Shown: positions 9,457-18,388 of the stretch, piece by piece | Position numbering within the stretch: the first letter of the stretch is position 1 | Layout: every line of letters starts with the position of its first letter | From: Paenibacillus terricola | GTDB lineage: Bacteria > Bacillota > Bacilli > Paenibacillales > Paenibacillaceae | Length of the DNA: 64,000 nt | Direction of reading: 5' to 3' | Assembly: GCF_014779765.1 (NCBI RefSeq) | Contig: NZ_JACXZA010000001.1 | Span: forward strand, 1,364,001 to 1,428,000 | Program-made: the position numbers and the translations under genes | The notes under the pieces: model-generated | Seen by the model: only the letters and a program-made list of their open reading frames with translations | Told to the model about the DNA's origin: nothing | Database searches by the model: none

Positions 9457-10221
9457 ATGGAAAAGCGGCAGTGGTACATGGAATACAAAATACATAAAAA
9501 TCGTCCTGGTTTGCTTGGCAATATTGCTTCCTTGCTCGGGATGATGAGCGTTAACATCTTGACGATCAACGGCGTCGAAGATCGTACGCGAGGCATGCTC
9601 CTCGAGACCGATGATGACGGCAAGATCGATCTGCTTGGCCAGATGCTTGCGAAGATGGATTACATTACGGTTAACAAGCTTCGCCCACCTACGCTGCTAG
9701 ACATTCTTGCTGTAAGGCACGGGCGTTATATCGAGCGTGATTCCGATGATAAGAAGACATTTCGTTTTACACGGGATGAACTCGGTGTTCTGGTCGATTT
9801 TCTCGGAGAAATTTTCAAGCGGGAAGGCAATCAGGTTATAGGATTACGAGGCATGCCTCGTGTAGGGAAGACGGAGTCGATCATCGCTGGAAGCGTCTGC
9901 TCGAATAAACGCTGGACCTTCGTTTCGTCGACGCTGCTGCGCCAGACGGTTCGCAGTCAATTATCGGAGGAAGAAATGAATCCGAACAGCATCTTTATCA
10001 TTGACGGAATCGTCAGCACCATGCGTTCCAATGAGCGCCATTACGCACTCATTCAAGAATTAATGGCAATGCCTGCCACGAAGATTATTGAGCATCCGGA
10101 TATCTTCATTAAAGAATCACACTATGATTACAGCACTTTTGATACGATTATAGAGCTGCGTAATACGCCGGATGAAGAGATTTCGTATGAAGCGATTACG
10201 AACGGCTTTCATGATTTCTAG
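9457..10221 (+). CDS. ymfK: DUF3388 protein YmfK
   Basis: A 254-residue protein of unknown role. The first 75 or so residues look like an ACT-type ligand-binding fold (YKIHKNRPGLLGNIASLLGMMSVNI). The second half has a P-loop-like GMPRVGKTES and a possible Walker B strand SIFIIDGIV, suggesting nucleotide binding. It follows a terminator and about 240 bases of leader in which I see no convincing promoter. It precedes rodZ, as ymfK precedes ymfM in B. subtilis. Confidence 0.82.
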   Translation: MEKRQWYMEYKIHKNRPGLLGNIASLLGMMSVNILTINGVEDRTRGMLLETDDDGKIDLLGQMLAKMDYITVNKLRPPTLLDILAVRHGRYIERDSDDKKTFRFTRDELGVLVDFLGEIFKREGNQVIGLRGMPRVGKTESIIAGSVCSNKRWTFVSSTLLRQTVRSQLSEEEMNPNSIFIIDGIVSTMRSNERHYALIQELMAMPATKIIEHPDIFIKESHYDYSTFDTIIELRNTPDEEISYEAITNGFHDF

Positions 10222-10271
10222 ACTTTCTAGACCAGAGCATATATAGAAAAGGGACATCAGGAGGTGAAGAT

Positions 10272-11246
10272 ATGTCAGATTTAGGAGAACTGCTTAAGAA
10301 GGCAAGGGAGCAAAGCGGTTTATCGCTTGATGATATTCAAGAATCAACCAAGATCCGTAAACGGTATCTAGAAGCGATCGAAGAAGGCGATTATAAAGTA
10401 CTGCCAGGGACCTTCTATGTTCGCGCATTCGTAAAGACGTACGCAGAGACGCTTGGACTGAATGCGGATGACGTACTTCGCTTATACAAACACGAAATGC
10501 CTGCTGCGCCGGTTGAGGCTGCGGTAGAGCCTATGATCAAACAGCCGCGCAGGGCGTCGCAGACATCATCCGACCGATGGAGCAAGTTCGGCTTCACGGG
10601 CATTATGCTGTCGTTCGTTATTGTTATTGCGGTAGTCGTATGGATCTACGCAATTAACAATTCCGATACGAATGATAATGCGCCTAAGGCGGACGATCAG
10701 ACGAAGATTACGGATTCGATCGATTTGCCGAAGGAGACGGATCCGTCAACGGATCCACAGACGGGCACGAATACGCCTGATACAGGAACGACGGTACAGC
10801 AACCGGAGCCGCCGAAAGTCCCGGATACAACGGTTACCTTGGCGGGCAAGTCGGGCCGTATCGATCTTTACGATGTAGGACCAAGCGGCAAGGATCACGT
10901 GCTGAAGTTTACGGTTAAAGGCGGTAAGAGCTGGATTGAGGTGCGTGAAGGCGGTTCGAAAGGCAAAGAGCTTTATTCTGGTAACGCAGCTGACGGCACG
11001 GAACAGACGTTTCCGTTGAGTGGCTCCACTTATATGAATATCGGCCGTGCGGATTTAGTTGAAGTCTCGATCGATGACGTTGTTGTCGAAGACGGCAACC
11101 GGACGACGACGAAGAAGCTGCAATTCAATCCTGTGGCTGGAACTGACAACGGAACGAATACGGGCACTGGCACAGGTACAGATAATGGCGCTGGAACTGG
11201 TACTGGTGCAGCTGACCAAGAAGGCGAAGTACAGAACGTTCGATAA
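10272..11246 (+). CDS. rodZ: RodZ-like cytoskeletal membrane protein (YmfM)
   Basis: A 324-residue single-pass protein. An N-terminal helix-turn-helix (about 1-70, LGELLKKAREQSGLSLDDIQESTKIRKRYLEAIEEG) is followed by a transmembrane helix (about 112-132), a Thr/Pro-rich linker and a C-terminal RodZ/DUF4115 beta domain (about 195-285). RodZ links MreB to the cell-wall elongation machinery through its cytoplasmic domain. The last 35 residues are a low-complexity Gly/Thr/Asn tail, not part of the usual domain. GGAGGTGA precedes the ATG. Confidence 0.87.
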   Translation: MSDLGELLKKAREQSGLSLDDIQESTKIRKRYLEAIEEGDYKVLPGTFYVRAFVKTYAETLGLNADDVLRLYKHEMPAAPVEAAVEPMIKQPRRASQTSSDRWSKFGFTGIMLSFVIVIAVVVWIYAINNSDTNDNAPKADDQTKITDSIDLPKETDPSTDPQTGTNTPDTGTTVQQPEPPKVPDTTVTLAGKSGRIDLYDVGPSGKDHVLKFTVKGGKSWIEVREGGSKGKELYSGNAADGTEQTFPLSGSTYMNIGRADLVEVSIDDVVVEDGNRTTTKKLQFNPVAGTDNGTNTGTGTGTDNGAGTGTGAADQEGEVQNVR

Positions 11247-11256
11247 CTTTTCGCTG

Positions 11257-11293
11257 AATAAAGGCATTCGCCTCAGTGCGGATGCCTTTATTT
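11257..11293 (+). terminator. Intrinsic terminator after rodZ
   Basis: A perfect 11-bp stem, AATAAAGGCAT (11257-11267) with ATGCCTTTATT (11282-11292). The T-rich side is short but the stem is strong. Confidence 0.8.
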
Positions 11294-11368
11294 GTGAGCG
11301 CTTTTCGGTTATAATACGGCACAAGTAATGTATGTGTAATGTTCTATTCTAAAGGAGCGATCGAATTC

Positions 11369-11860
11369 ATGAGTGCTGAAAGTTCATTCGATATTGTATC
11401 GAAGGTCGATATGCAGGAGCTTACTAACGCAATAACCCAGGCAGAGCGGGAGCTGGAGACTCGCTTCGACTTTAAGGGCAGCAAGAGCAGCATTAAGTTT
11501 GAGAAAGAAGAGCTTATTATTTCGTCGGATGACGAATTCAAGTTGAGTAACGTTATCGATATTCTCATTGCGAAGATGGTTAAACGCGGCGTTCCGGTCA
11601 AAAACCTGGATTACGGCAAAGTTGAACCAGCTAGCCATTCTACCGTCCGCCAGCACATTAAGCTGCGAACCGGCATCGAGCAGGATGTGGCGAAGAAGAT
11701 CAACATTATGATCCGCGATTCGAAGCTCAAGGTGAAGAGCCAGATTCAAGGCGATCAAATTCGGGTAACAGGAAAAAGCAGAGATGACCTGCAGGGCGTA
11801 ATTGCGCTGCTCCGTGGTGCAGACCTGCCGGTAGAGCTGCAGTTCATTAACTATCGATAA
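11369..11860 (+). CDS. yajQ: YajQ-family nucleotide-binding protein
   Basis: A 163-residue YajQ family member: [14 protein letters not shown] at the start, the [11 protein letters not shown] segment, and a second ferredoxin-like repeat ending ELQFINYR. The family binds nucleotides or RNA, and a Xanthomonas member binds cyclic di-GMP. Start at 11369 is chosen because the family begins M-(A/S)[10 protein letters not shown] and AAAGGAGCG lies upstream; a start 30 bases earlier would add ten unconserved residues. B. subtilis has no gene at this place. Confidence 0.92.
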   Translation: MSAESSFDIVSKVDMQELTNAITQAERELETRFDFKGSKSSIKFEKEELIISSDDEFKLSNVIDILIAKMVKRGVPVKNLDYGKVEPASHSTVRQHIKLRTGIEQDVAKKINIMIRDSKLKVKSQIQGDQIRVTGKSRDDLQGVIALLRGADLPVELQFINYR

Positions 11861-11906
11861 TTCCAATTTGCAGTTTCTTCTCTAAAGTGACGTCGGTTTT
11901 GTCATT

Positions 11907-11935
11907 TTGACACGCTTTAGGGCATGTATTATACT
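11907..11935 (+). promoter_or_regulatory. Sigma-A promoter for the small gene and pgsA
   Basis: TTGACA (11907-11912), a 17-base spacer and TATACT (11930-11935) make a near-consensus promoter. Transcription would begin near 11942, about 48 bases before the small reading frame that leads into pgsA. Confidence 0.82.
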
Positions 11936-11989
11936 TTAACTTATATGGATAGATAGCTTTATGGAGTCAGATCTGGGGGATTGCACGAC

Positions 11990-12130
11990 ATGACAGAACG
12001 ACATTTCGCAATGCAATGGCTGAGCGGTGCAAGTGAACAGGACAGTAAGCCTCTCACTTGTCGAATGACAGTGGACGGCAGCTTGGATAGTATGCTAGTG
12101 GCATCCTGCAGCGGGGAGGAGATGCTGTGA
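11990..12130 (+). CDS. 46-residue leader protein coupled to pgsA
   Basis: A short reading frame (MTERHFAMQWLSGASEQD... ending CSGEEML) begins with ATG about 48 bases after a strong promoter and has a GGGGGA stretch about 10 bases upstream. Its TGA stop overlaps the GTG of pgsA (GTGA). Its own last codons supply the GGGGAGGAG ribosome site for pgsA, so translation of the two is probably coupled. I do not recognise the peptide. It has two cysteines and no membrane segment. It may be a true small protein or a leader whose translation gates pgsA. Confidence 0.55.
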   Translation: MTERHFAMQWLSGASEQDSKPLTCRMTVDGSLDSMLVASCSGEEML

Positions 12131-12702
12131 ACTTAGCTAACAAGATCACGATTGCCCGCATTTTTCTCGTTCCGTTCATCATGATTTTTCTATTGATCAA
12201 GTTGGATTTGGAACCGATTCACTTTGATGATTTCTCGATTACATACAATCAGATTGCAGCCGCTCTTATCTTCATCATCGCAGCGAGCACGGACGGATTG
12301 GACGGTTACATTGCTCGTAAGAACAAAATCGTAACGAACCTTGGCAAGCTGCTTGATCCACTTGCAGACAAGGTGCTTGTTGCGGCTGTCCTAATCTCGC
12401 TTGTTGAGATGGATAAACTCGATGCATGGATCGCAGTCGTTATTATTTGCCGTGAATTCGCAGTGACAGGCTTACGCCAAATCGCGCTTCTTGAGAATAA
12501 AGTTATTGCCGCAAGCAAGTGGGGCAAATGGAAGACAGCTGTTCAGATTACGATGATCATTGCGCTCATGCTGAACAATTTCCCATTCACCTTCATCGAT
12601 ATTCGCTTTGACATCTTCGCCAGCTGGGTTGCGGCGGTCATAACCGTATACTCGGGCATCGACTATTTTGTCAAGAACAAAAACCTGATACCGATTGCCT
12701 AA
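12127..12702 (+). CDS. pgsA: CDP-diacylglycerol--glycerol-3-phosphate 3-phosphatidyltransferase
   Basis: A 191-residue membrane enzyme making phosphatidylglycerol phosphate, the committed step to phosphatidylglycerol and cardiolipin. The CDP-alcohol phosphotransferase signature is intact: Asp59-Gly60, Ala63-Arg64, Gly73, Asp77 and Asp81, in the stretch from DGYIARKN to LDPLADK. Several hydrophobic helices follow. The GTG start overlaps the stop of the upstream 46-codon frame and has GGGGAGGAG before it. cinA and recA follow, as in B. subtilis. Confidence 0.95.
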   Translation: MNLANKITIARIFLVPFIMIFLLIKLDLEPIHFDDFSITYNQIAAALIFIIAASTDGLDGYIARKNKIVTNLGKLLDPLADKVLVAAVLISLVEMDKLDAWIAVVIICREFAVTGLRQIALLENKVIAASKWGKWKTAVQITMIIALMLNNFPFTFIDIRFDIFASWVAAVITVYSGIDYFVKNKNLIPIA

Positions 12703-12707
12703 ATGAC

Positions 12708-12740
12708 GGACATCCTTCAATTCTGAAGGGTGTCCTTCCT
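12708..12740 (+). terminator. Hairpin after pgsA, probable terminator
   Basis: GGACATCCTTCA (12708-12719) pairs with TGAAGGGTGTCC (12724-12735) with one G-U. The T tract is interrupted, so termination may be partial. Confidence 0.65.
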
Positions 12741-12785
12741 TCCTTTAGCACTTACAATTTTGTTCCTGAGAGTGAGGACTAACCG

Positions 12786-14045
12786 ATGAAAGCTGAAATA
12801 ATCGCAGTAGGCACGGAGCTGCTTCTGGGTCAGATTGTGAATACGAATGCTCAGTTCTTGTCACGTCGATTGGCCGATCTTGGCATAGACGTATATTATC
12901 AGACGGTGGTGGGCGACAACCCGAACCGTATTCGCAGCGCAATCGAAACGGCACGCAGCCGCGCTGATTTGCTGCTGTTTACCGGTGGTCTAGGACCTAC
13001 GCAGGATGATTTAACGAAGGACGTGCTGGCGGATTACCTTGGACGCGAGATGACCTACGATCAGCCTTCAATGGACAAGATTACGGCATTCTTCCAAGAT
13101 CGCGGTATTCATATGGTGGAAAGCAATAAAAGACAGGCAACGTCGATTGTAGGCGCAATGCCGCTATTTAATGAGGCCGGACTTGCAGTTGGTAATGCCC
13201 TGCATGAAGACGGTACACGTTATTTGCTGCTTCCTGGGCCGCCGCGTGAGATGAAGCCCATGTTCGAAGGACCTGCTTTGACGTGGCTTCTCGGCGAATT
13301 GGGGACCGCGATTCCGCTTTATTCGAGGCTGCTTAAGTTTGCTGGCATCGGGGAATCGAAGTTGGAGCACGATCTGCTGCCATTAATTGAAGGACAGACG
13401 GATCCAACGATTGCGCCCTATGCCAAAGAAGGAGAAGTCGCGATTCGCGTGTCGACCAAGGCAACAACGGCGATGGAAGCACAGCGCAAGATCGATGTTA
13501 CGGTGGATAAAATAAAACAATATGTCGGAGCGCATTTGTTCGCCCAGGAAGATATCCCGTTAGAAGAGGCTGTCGTGCGCCTGCTTCGATTGACGGGCCG
13601 TACGATGGCTTCTGCGGAGAGCTGTTCCGGCGGGTTGTTCGCTGAGCTTATTACGAACATTCCAGGCAGCAGCGGGGAATATGCTGGCGGTGTTGTTACC
13701 TATACGAATAGGATGAAGCATCAACTTCTCGGCATCCCGATGTCGCAGCTAGAAGGCGAAGGAGCACCAGGTGCGATCAGCGAGTCGACTGCTGCAATGA
13801 TGGCGGAGCGAGTGAGAGAGATCGCTGATGCGGATTATGGCATTTCATTAACAGGTGTCGCTGGACCAGCTGAGTCAGAAGGCAAGCCAGTGGGACTCGT
13901 TTATTACGCTATTGCGCAACGCTCGAAGCCGACAGAAGTCCACACGATGCATCTGAGCGGGACGAGGGATATTATCCGCGTACGCGCTGTCAAAGCCGTT
14001 CTGTACCGTCTGTGGCAGGCGCTGGGCGGCGCTGAGCAGCAATAG
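12786..14045 (+). CDS. cinA: CinA, competence/damage-inducible protein
   Basis: A 419-residue two-domain protein. The N-terminal molybdopterin-binding-like domain (about 1-170) includes EIIAVGTELLLGQIVNTN and FTGGLGPTQDDLTKD. The C-terminal CinA domain (about 255-415, SAESCSGGLFAELITNIPGSS) is related to nicotinamide-nucleotide amidases. CinA homologues salvage NAD breakdown products and are co-expressed with recA in competent cells. The position directly before recA is conserved across Firmicutes. A terminator separates it from recA here. Confidence 0.95.
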   Translation: MKAEIIAVGTELLLGQIVNTNAQFLSRRLADLGIDVYYQTVVGDNPNRIRSAIETARSRADLLLFTGGLGPTQDDLTKDVLADYLGREMTYDQPSMDKITAFFQDRGIHMVESNKRQATSIVGAMPLFNEAGLAVGNALHEDGTRYLLLPGPPREMKPMFEGPALTWLLGELGTAIPLYSRLLKFAGIGESKLEHDLLPLIEGQTDPTIAPYAKEGEVAIRVSTKATTAMEAQRKIDVTVDKIKQYVGAHLFAQEDIPLEEAVVRLLRLTGRTMASAESCSGGLFAELITNIPGSSGEYAGGVVTYTNRMKHQLLGIPMSQLEGEGAPGAISESTAAMMAERVREIADADYGISLTGVAGPAESEGKPVGLVYYAIAQRSKPTEVHTMHLSGTRDIIRVRAVKAVLYRLWQALGGAEQQ

Positions 14046-14126
14046 CAGAGCTGGGGAGAGTGCTTGGCTATAATTTCTCTTGCCGAGTTTTTGAGAATCG
14101 TGCTATAGTAATCGTAGTTAACGGAG

Positions 14127-14164
14127 GAACCGTAGCGAATGGATCATTTGCTGCGGTTCTTTTT
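14127..14164 (+). terminator. Intrinsic terminator between cinA and recA
   Basis: GAACCGTAGCGAAT (14127-14140) pairs with ATTTGCTGCGGTTC (14146-14159), including G-U pairs, around a 5-base loop, followed by five T. Confidence 0.85.
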
Positions 14165-14204
14165 GTTCTTTCGGGCATCGTTCGTCTTCAGGAAGAAAAA
14201 AAAG

Positions 14205-14218
14205 CGAATGTATGTTCG
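14205..14218 (+). promoter_or_regulatory. LexA (DinR) box of recA
   Basis: CGAATGTATGTTCG fits the Bacillus LexA consensus CGAAC-N4-GTTCG at all but one position. It lies 9 bases upstream of the recA -35 element, placing recA under SOS control. Confidence 0.85.
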
Positions 14219-14227
14219 AAAAAATGC

Positions 14228-14256
14228 TTGGCAACAAGAACGAAATAAGCTATGAT
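14228..14256 (+). promoter_or_regulatory. Sigma-A promoter of recA
   Basis: TTGGCA (14228-14233), a 17-base spacer and TATGAT (14251-14256), immediately downstream of the LexA box. Confidence 0.78.
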
Positions 14257-14288
14257 AACACTATAAAGAGTAAAGGGATGTGAGTTAC

Positions 14289-15350
14289 TTGTCAGATCGT
14301 CGCGCAGCGTTAGAAATGGCACTCCGCCAGATTGAGAAGCAGTTCGGTAAAGGCTCCATCATGAAACTAGGCGAATCGACACACATGCAAGTTGAGACCG
14401 TATCCAGCGGCGCGCTTGCTTTAGATATTGCCCTTGGGATCGGCGGATTTCCTCGCGGTCGTATTATTGAAGTATACGGACCGGAATCTTCCGGTAAGAC
14501 GACGGTTGCACTGCATGCAATCGCAGAAGTACAGAAGATTGGTGGACAAGCTGCCTTCATCGACGCCGAGCATGCGCTCGATCCGCTGTATGCTAGCAAG
14601 CTAGGCATCAACATCGATGAGTTGCTGCTATCCCAGCCGGATACAGGCGAGCAAGCGCTCGAGATCGCGGAAGCGCTCGTTCGCAGCGGCGCGGTCGACA
14701 TTATTGTTATCGACTCCGTTGCCGCACTCGTACCGAAAGCGGAGATCGAAGGCGACATGGGTGATTCCCACGTTGGTCTTCAAGCACGTCTGATGTCGCA
14801 GGCTCTTCGTAAGTTGTCTGGTGCGATTAACAAATCGAAAGTTATCGCGATCTTTATTAACCAGCTGCGTGAGAAAGTCGGCGTTATGTTCGGCAACCCA
14901 GAGACGACGCCAGGCGGACGCGCGCTTAAGTTCTACTCTAGCGTACGTCTTGATGTACGCCGTATCGAGTCGATTAAGCAAGGCAACGATATCGTCGGTA
15001 ACCGCACTCGGATTAAAGTCGTGAAGAATAAGGTTGCACCTCCTTTCAAGCAAGCTGAGGTGGACATTATGTACGGCGAAGGCATATCGCGTGAGGGAAG
15101 CATTATTGATATTGGTACGGAACTTGAAATCGTTCAGAAGAGCGGAGCATGGTTCTCATACAATGGCGATCGACTGGGTCAAGGCCGTGAGAATGCGAAA
15201 CAATTCTTGAAGGACAATAAAGAACTTGCTGCTACGATTGAGAAACAGATTCGTCAAGCAACGCAACTTTCTGATTCCGCTCTCCAAGCTGCAGCACTTG
15301 CAGCAGAGAAGGAAGAAGAAGAAGAGCCAACTTTCGAGGATTTGCTCTAG
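14289..15350 (+). CDS. recA: Recombinase RecA
   Basis: A 353-residue RecA with Walker A GPESSGKT (64-71), the IDSVAALVP Walker B strand, the [21 protein letters not shown] loop region and an acidic tail ending EEPTFEDLL. It forms the filament for homologous recombination and stimulates LexA self-cleavage. The TTG at 14289 gives the family N-terminus [12 protein letters not shown] and has AAAGGGA 10 bases upstream. The GTG at 14280 is almost on top of that ribosome site. The LexA box upstream supports autoregulated SOS expression. Confidence 0.97.
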   Translation: MSDRRAALEMALRQIEKQFGKGSIMKLGESTHMQVETVSSGALALDIALGIGGFPRGRIIEVYGPESSGKTTVALHAIAEVQKIGGQAAFIDAEHALDPLYASKLGINIDELLLSQPDTGEQALEIAEALVRSGAVDIIVIDSVAALVPKAEIEGDMGDSHVGLQARLMSQALRKLSGAINKSKVIAIFINQLREKVGVMFGNPETTPGGRALKFYSSVRLDVRRIESIKQGNDIVGNRTRIKVVKNKVAPPFKQAEVDIMYGEGISREGSIIDIGTELEIVQKSGAWFSYNGDRLGQGRENAKQFLKDNKELAATIEKQIRQATQLSDSALQAAALAAEKEEEEEPTFEDLL

Positions 15351-15378
15351 AACAATTGGTAATCACATAGCAAGAAGA

Positions 15379-15406
15379 GAACGGCACCTTATTCGAGGTG
15401 CCGTTC
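15379..15406 (+). terminator. Hairpin between recA and recX
   Basis: A perfect 11-bp stem, GAACGGCACCT (15379-15389) with AGGTGCCGTTC (15396-15406). No proper T run follows, so it may attenuate read-through into recX rather than stop it. Confidence 0.55.
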
Positions 15407-15435
15407 CTCGTTCATGAGGAGGTTACAATTGGGCG

Positions 15436-16113
15436 ATGATTTATACGGTTACATCAGTTGAACAAGACGCGAAGCAGTACCGCCGATATCATATTTATAT
15501 GAACAATGATTCGGAACCTATGTTGTCCGTTCATGAAGACCTGCTCATTCGACACCGTCTGTTTAAAGGATTAGAATTGACGGAATCTGCGATTTCCGAC
15601 ATACGAGCGGAGGATAATCAATACAAAGCTTATGCACTGGCGATTAACTATTTGGGATTGCGACCTCGGACGAGCAAAGAGATAGAACGGTATTTGCAGC
15701 GCAAGGAGATTGAGCCTGAACCAATCGCATATGCGATTGAGCGGTTGGAGCGGGAACGTCTCATTGATGATGAAGATTACGCGAAGCGGTTTGCCGAAAG
15801 CCGACTTCGTTCGGGCGGCAAGGGAAGGCTGCTTATTAAACAGGAATTGAAGATGCGTGGAGTGGACAAGCATACAGCAGATGCTGCATCTCAGGAGCTG
15901 GGGAGAGAGGCAGAGCAAGCAGTTGCAGATCTTGCAGCTGCTAAGAAATGGAGATCCATGACAGGCGAAATATATGACAAGCGGCGTAAACTTGCTCAAT
16001 TTTTGCTGAGAAGGGGCTTTCCGATGGATGTAGCCATGCAAGCTGTGAAGCGTGCATCTGCTGATCAGGAGGCTGCTCTTGATGATGAAGAGTTAGGATG
16101 GCTTGACAATTGA
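15436..16113 (+). CDS. recX: Regulatory protein RecX
   Basis: A 225-residue RecX made of three-helix repeats: ALAINYLGLRPRTSKEIERYLQRKE, then RLIDDEDYAKRFAESRLRSGGKGRLLIKQELKMRGV, then a third. RecX binds and modulates RecA filaments. It lies 85 bases after recA, is read through a leaky-looking hairpin and is preceded by GAGGAGG. B. subtilis carries recX elsewhere, so recA-recX linkage is a difference from that species. An N-terminal extension of about 60 residues precedes the repeats, as in other Firmicute RecX proteins. Confidence 0.9.
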   Translation: MIYTVTSVEQDAKQYRRYHIYMNNDSEPMLSVHEDLLIRHRLFKGLELTESAISDIRAEDNQYKAYALAINYLGLRPRTSKEIERYLQRKEIEPEPIAYAIERLERERLIDDEDYAKRFAESRLRSGGKGRLLIKQELKMRGVDKHTADAASQELGREAEQAVADLAAAKKWRSMTGEIYDKRRKLAQFLLRRGFPMDVAMQAVKRASADQEAALDDEELGWLDN

Positions 16114-16132
16114 ATTTGTCAAAAGATAAAAT
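16103..16132 (+). promoter_or_regulatory. Inverted repeat with promoter-like sequence ahead of rny
   Basis: TTGACAA (16103-16109) and TTGTCAA (16116-16122) form a perfect inverted pair overlapping the recX stop. TTGACA with TAAAAT (16127-16132, 18-base spacer) could be a promoter. The TTTGTCAAAA arm also resembles a Spo0A box. The stretch from 16114 to 16430 otherwise holds only a doubtful 51-codon frame. Confidence 0.4.
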
Positions 16133-16269
16133 GATTTTGTATTCTTTCTTTTTGAATCGATTTTCCTTCCAAAAATTGATTCGAAACAGATTATTTTCAC
16201 TTAGTTTAGTCGATTATTCGGTATGGAACCGGCTAAGGACAGGGTGAAACGGCTGTCTCCATCCTTTAT

Positions 16270-16425
16270 TTGGTTACAGAACGTTTCATTCCGGTAAAAT
16301 TCAAGCGCAAGTATGAGGGAACCTCAATCGATGCCATTCGATTGGAGGGGGAAACTTATACTTACTTGGATTTAAAACAAAATATCATCCCAAGCGTTGA
16401 AACTTGGTGTGCAACGGGGAGGTGA
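16270..16425 (+). CDS. Possible 51-residue protein upstream of rny
   Basis: A frame starting with TTG ([20 protein letters not shown]..., ending [10 protein letters not shown]) has a protein-like mix of residues and stops inside the rny ribosome site. No good ribosome site precedes the TTG and there is no ATG in the frame, so it may be spurious. Upstream the frame is closed by TAA at 16234. Confidence 0.25.
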   Translation: MVTERFIPVKFKRKYEGTSIDAIRLEGETYTYLDLKQNIIPSVETWCATGR

Positions 16426-16430
16426 ACAAG

Positions 16431-17972
16431 ATGCAAACGGCTGTATGGATCTTGATCGTTCTCGTTGTTGGTGCGATTTTCTTTGGGATAGGTTATTTCA
16501 TTCGCAAATCGATCGCCGAAGCCAAAATTCAAAGCGCTGAGCAAGCCGCTACCGTAATCGTTGAGAATGCGAAGAAAGAAGCGGAAGCGCTGAAGAAAGA
16601 AACTGTGCTTGAGGCGAAAGATGAAGTCCACAAGCTCCGTTCTGAAGCTGAACGCGATATCCGCGAGCGGCGCAATGAAACGTCTCGTCAAGAGCGTCGT
16701 CTTCAGCAGAAAGAAGAGACTCTGGATAAAAAATTAGAAGCGCTTGAGCGCAAAGAAGAACAAGTTGCCAACAAGGAGAAACGAATCGAGGAAACGCAAT
16801 CGCAAATCGATGTTCTCTACAAGCAGCAAGTAACTGAGCTGGAACGAATTTCGAATCTTTCGATGGAGGATGCACGCAGTATCATCTTGTCCAACGTAGA
16901 GCAGGAAGTTCGTCATGAAACAGCTCAGATGATCAAGGAAATCGAGCAGCAAGCGAAGGAAGAAGCAGATAAGAAAGCGCGCGACATTATCTCGTTGGCT
17001 ATTCAACGTTGTGCGGCTGACCATGTTGCAGAGACGACAGTCTCTGTTGTAGCTCTTCCGAATGAGGAAATGAAAGGCCGCATCATCGGACGTGAAGGCC
17101 GCAATATTCGCGCCCTGGAAACATTGACCGGTATCGATCTCATTATCGACGATACACCGGAAGCGGTCATACTGTCGGGATTCGACCCGATTCGTCGGGA
17201 AATTGCCCGGACTTCCTTGGAGAAGCTTGTGGCAGATGGACGGATTCACCCTGCACGGATCGAAGAAATGGTCGAGAAATCTCGGAAAGAAGTGGACGAG
17301 CGTATCCGCGAATACGGGGAGCAGGCTACTTTCGAGGTTGGTGTGCATGGATTGCATCCTGACTTGATCAAAATATTGGGCCGCTTGAAATATCGTACTA
17401 GCTACGGTCAGAACGTGCTCAAGCATTCGATGGAAGTCGCGTACCTTACAGGTCTGATGGCTGCCGAGCTCGGCGAGGATATTACGCTTGCTAAGCGCGC
17501 AGGTTTGCTGCATGACATCGGTAAAGCACTTGACCATGAAGTCGAAGGTTCGCACGTTGAGATCGGCGTAGAACTTGCTAAGAAGTACAAGGAGCATCCA
17601 GTCGTTATTAACAGTATCGCATCCCACCATGGTGATTGCGAAGCGACGTCGGTTATCGCAATGCTCGTCGGCGCAGCTGACGCCTTGTCGGCAGCACGTC
17701 CGGGCGCACGCCGCGAGACACTGGAGACGTATATCAAACGTCTGGAGAAGCTCGAAGAAATTTCCGAATCGTTCGAAGGCGTCGAGAAGTCGTACGCCAT
17801 TCAAGCTGGACGCGAAGTTCGCGTCATGGTTCAGCCTGAGAAGATCGACGACACGGAAGCGTTCCGCCTAGCACGCGATATCACGAAGAAAATCGAGAAC
17901 GAACTCGATTATCCGGGCCATATCAAGGTTACGGTCATTCGCGAAACGCGCGCTGTCGAGTACGCGAAATAA
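16431..17972 (+). CDS. rny: Ribonuclease Y
   Basis: A 513-residue membrane-anchored endoribonuclease that starts bulk mRNA decay. It has an N-terminal membrane helix (about 3-24), a long charged coiled coil (about 30-205), a KH RNA-binding domain (about 210-270, [15 protein letters not shown]) and the metal HD domain ([10 protein letters not shown] near residue 360). The ATG at 16431 follows GGGGAGGTGA; an earlier frame start would add nine residues before the membrane helix. YmdB follows, as in B. subtilis, but across a 1.3-kb repeat region. RicA, which acts with RNase Y in B. subtilis, is encoded at 29 kb. Confidence 0.96.
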   Translation: MQTAVWILIVLVVGAIFFGIGYFIRKSIAEAKIQSAEQAATVIVENAKKEAEALKKETVLEAKDEVHKLRSEAERDIRERRNETSRQERRLQQKEETLDKKLEALERKEEQVANKEKRIEETQSQIDVLYKQQVTELERISNLSMEDARSIILSNVEQEVRHETAQMIKEIEQQAKEEADKKARDIISLAIQRCAADHVAETTVSVVALPNEEMKGRIIGREGRNIRALETLTGIDLIIDDTPEAVILSGFDPIRREIARTSLEKLVADGRIHPARIEEMVEKSRKEVDERIREYGEQATFEVGVHGLHPDLIKILGRLKYRTSYGQNVLKHSMEVAYLTGLMAAELGEDITLAKRAGLLHDIGKALDHEVEGSHVEIGVELAKKYKEHPVVINSIASHHGDCEATSVIAMLVGAADALSAARPGARRETLETYIKRLEKLEEISESFEGVEKSYAIQAGREVRVMVQPEKIDDTEAFRLARDITKKIENELDYPGHIKVTVIRETRAVEYAK

Positions 17973-17991
17973 TTGAATTAAAGCAACGACG

Positions 17992-18027
17992 AAAGTGGCT
18001 GCTAGTCAGCCACTTTTGTTTGTTTTT
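17992..18027 (+). terminator. Intrinsic terminator after rny
   Basis: AAAGTGGCTG (17992-18001) pairs with CAGCCACTTT (18007-18016), followed by a T-rich tract to 18027. Confidence 0.87.
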
Positions 18028-18180
18028 CAGGGTTATCATCCGCATGATATGCTGTCGTCTTAGTCTATTCGGGTGACACCCGGCGGATGGTTAACATTAC
18101 TTCAAGTATTCAATGTACATATATCGTTAACACTGCAATTGGCAGTACATAATGAACTTATAGGCAAACCAACTAATATC

Positions 18181-18350
18181 CAAGGGGCCAGCCCCTGACC
18201 GCACGCCCCTAACAAGAGTTGTACCCCCGCAGGGATACGCGACTCCCAGCACGATGTCACTGAGCCCCTCCAACAGCCGCTCACACGCCTCTTCCGGGGT
18301 CCAGGGGACGGAGTCCCATGGGAGGAGAATCCTCCTTGAGAGGGCGGGGG
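18181..18350 (+). repeat. G-rich hairpin repeat, unit A (diverged)
   Basis: The first copy of the element found at 18733 and 18977. It keeps the GGGGC/GCCCC hairpin, the GAGTTGTACCCC block, the AGCCCCTCCAACAGCCGCTC block and the TTCCGGGGTCCAGGGGACGG block. The right third is replaced by GAGGAGAATCCTCC. Confidence 0.75.
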
Positions 18351-18388
18351 TGAAACCGAGAGTGTGGTCAGGTGTGGAATTGGATGTA

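Noticed and set aside
14060-14248. 62-codon frame between cinA and recA
   Set aside because: It runs through the cinA terminator and over the recA LexA box, with no ribosome site.
16734-17804. 356-codon minus-strand frame opposite rny
   Set aside because: It lies wholly within RNase Y coding sequence, has no motif or ribosome site, and reflects complementary codons.
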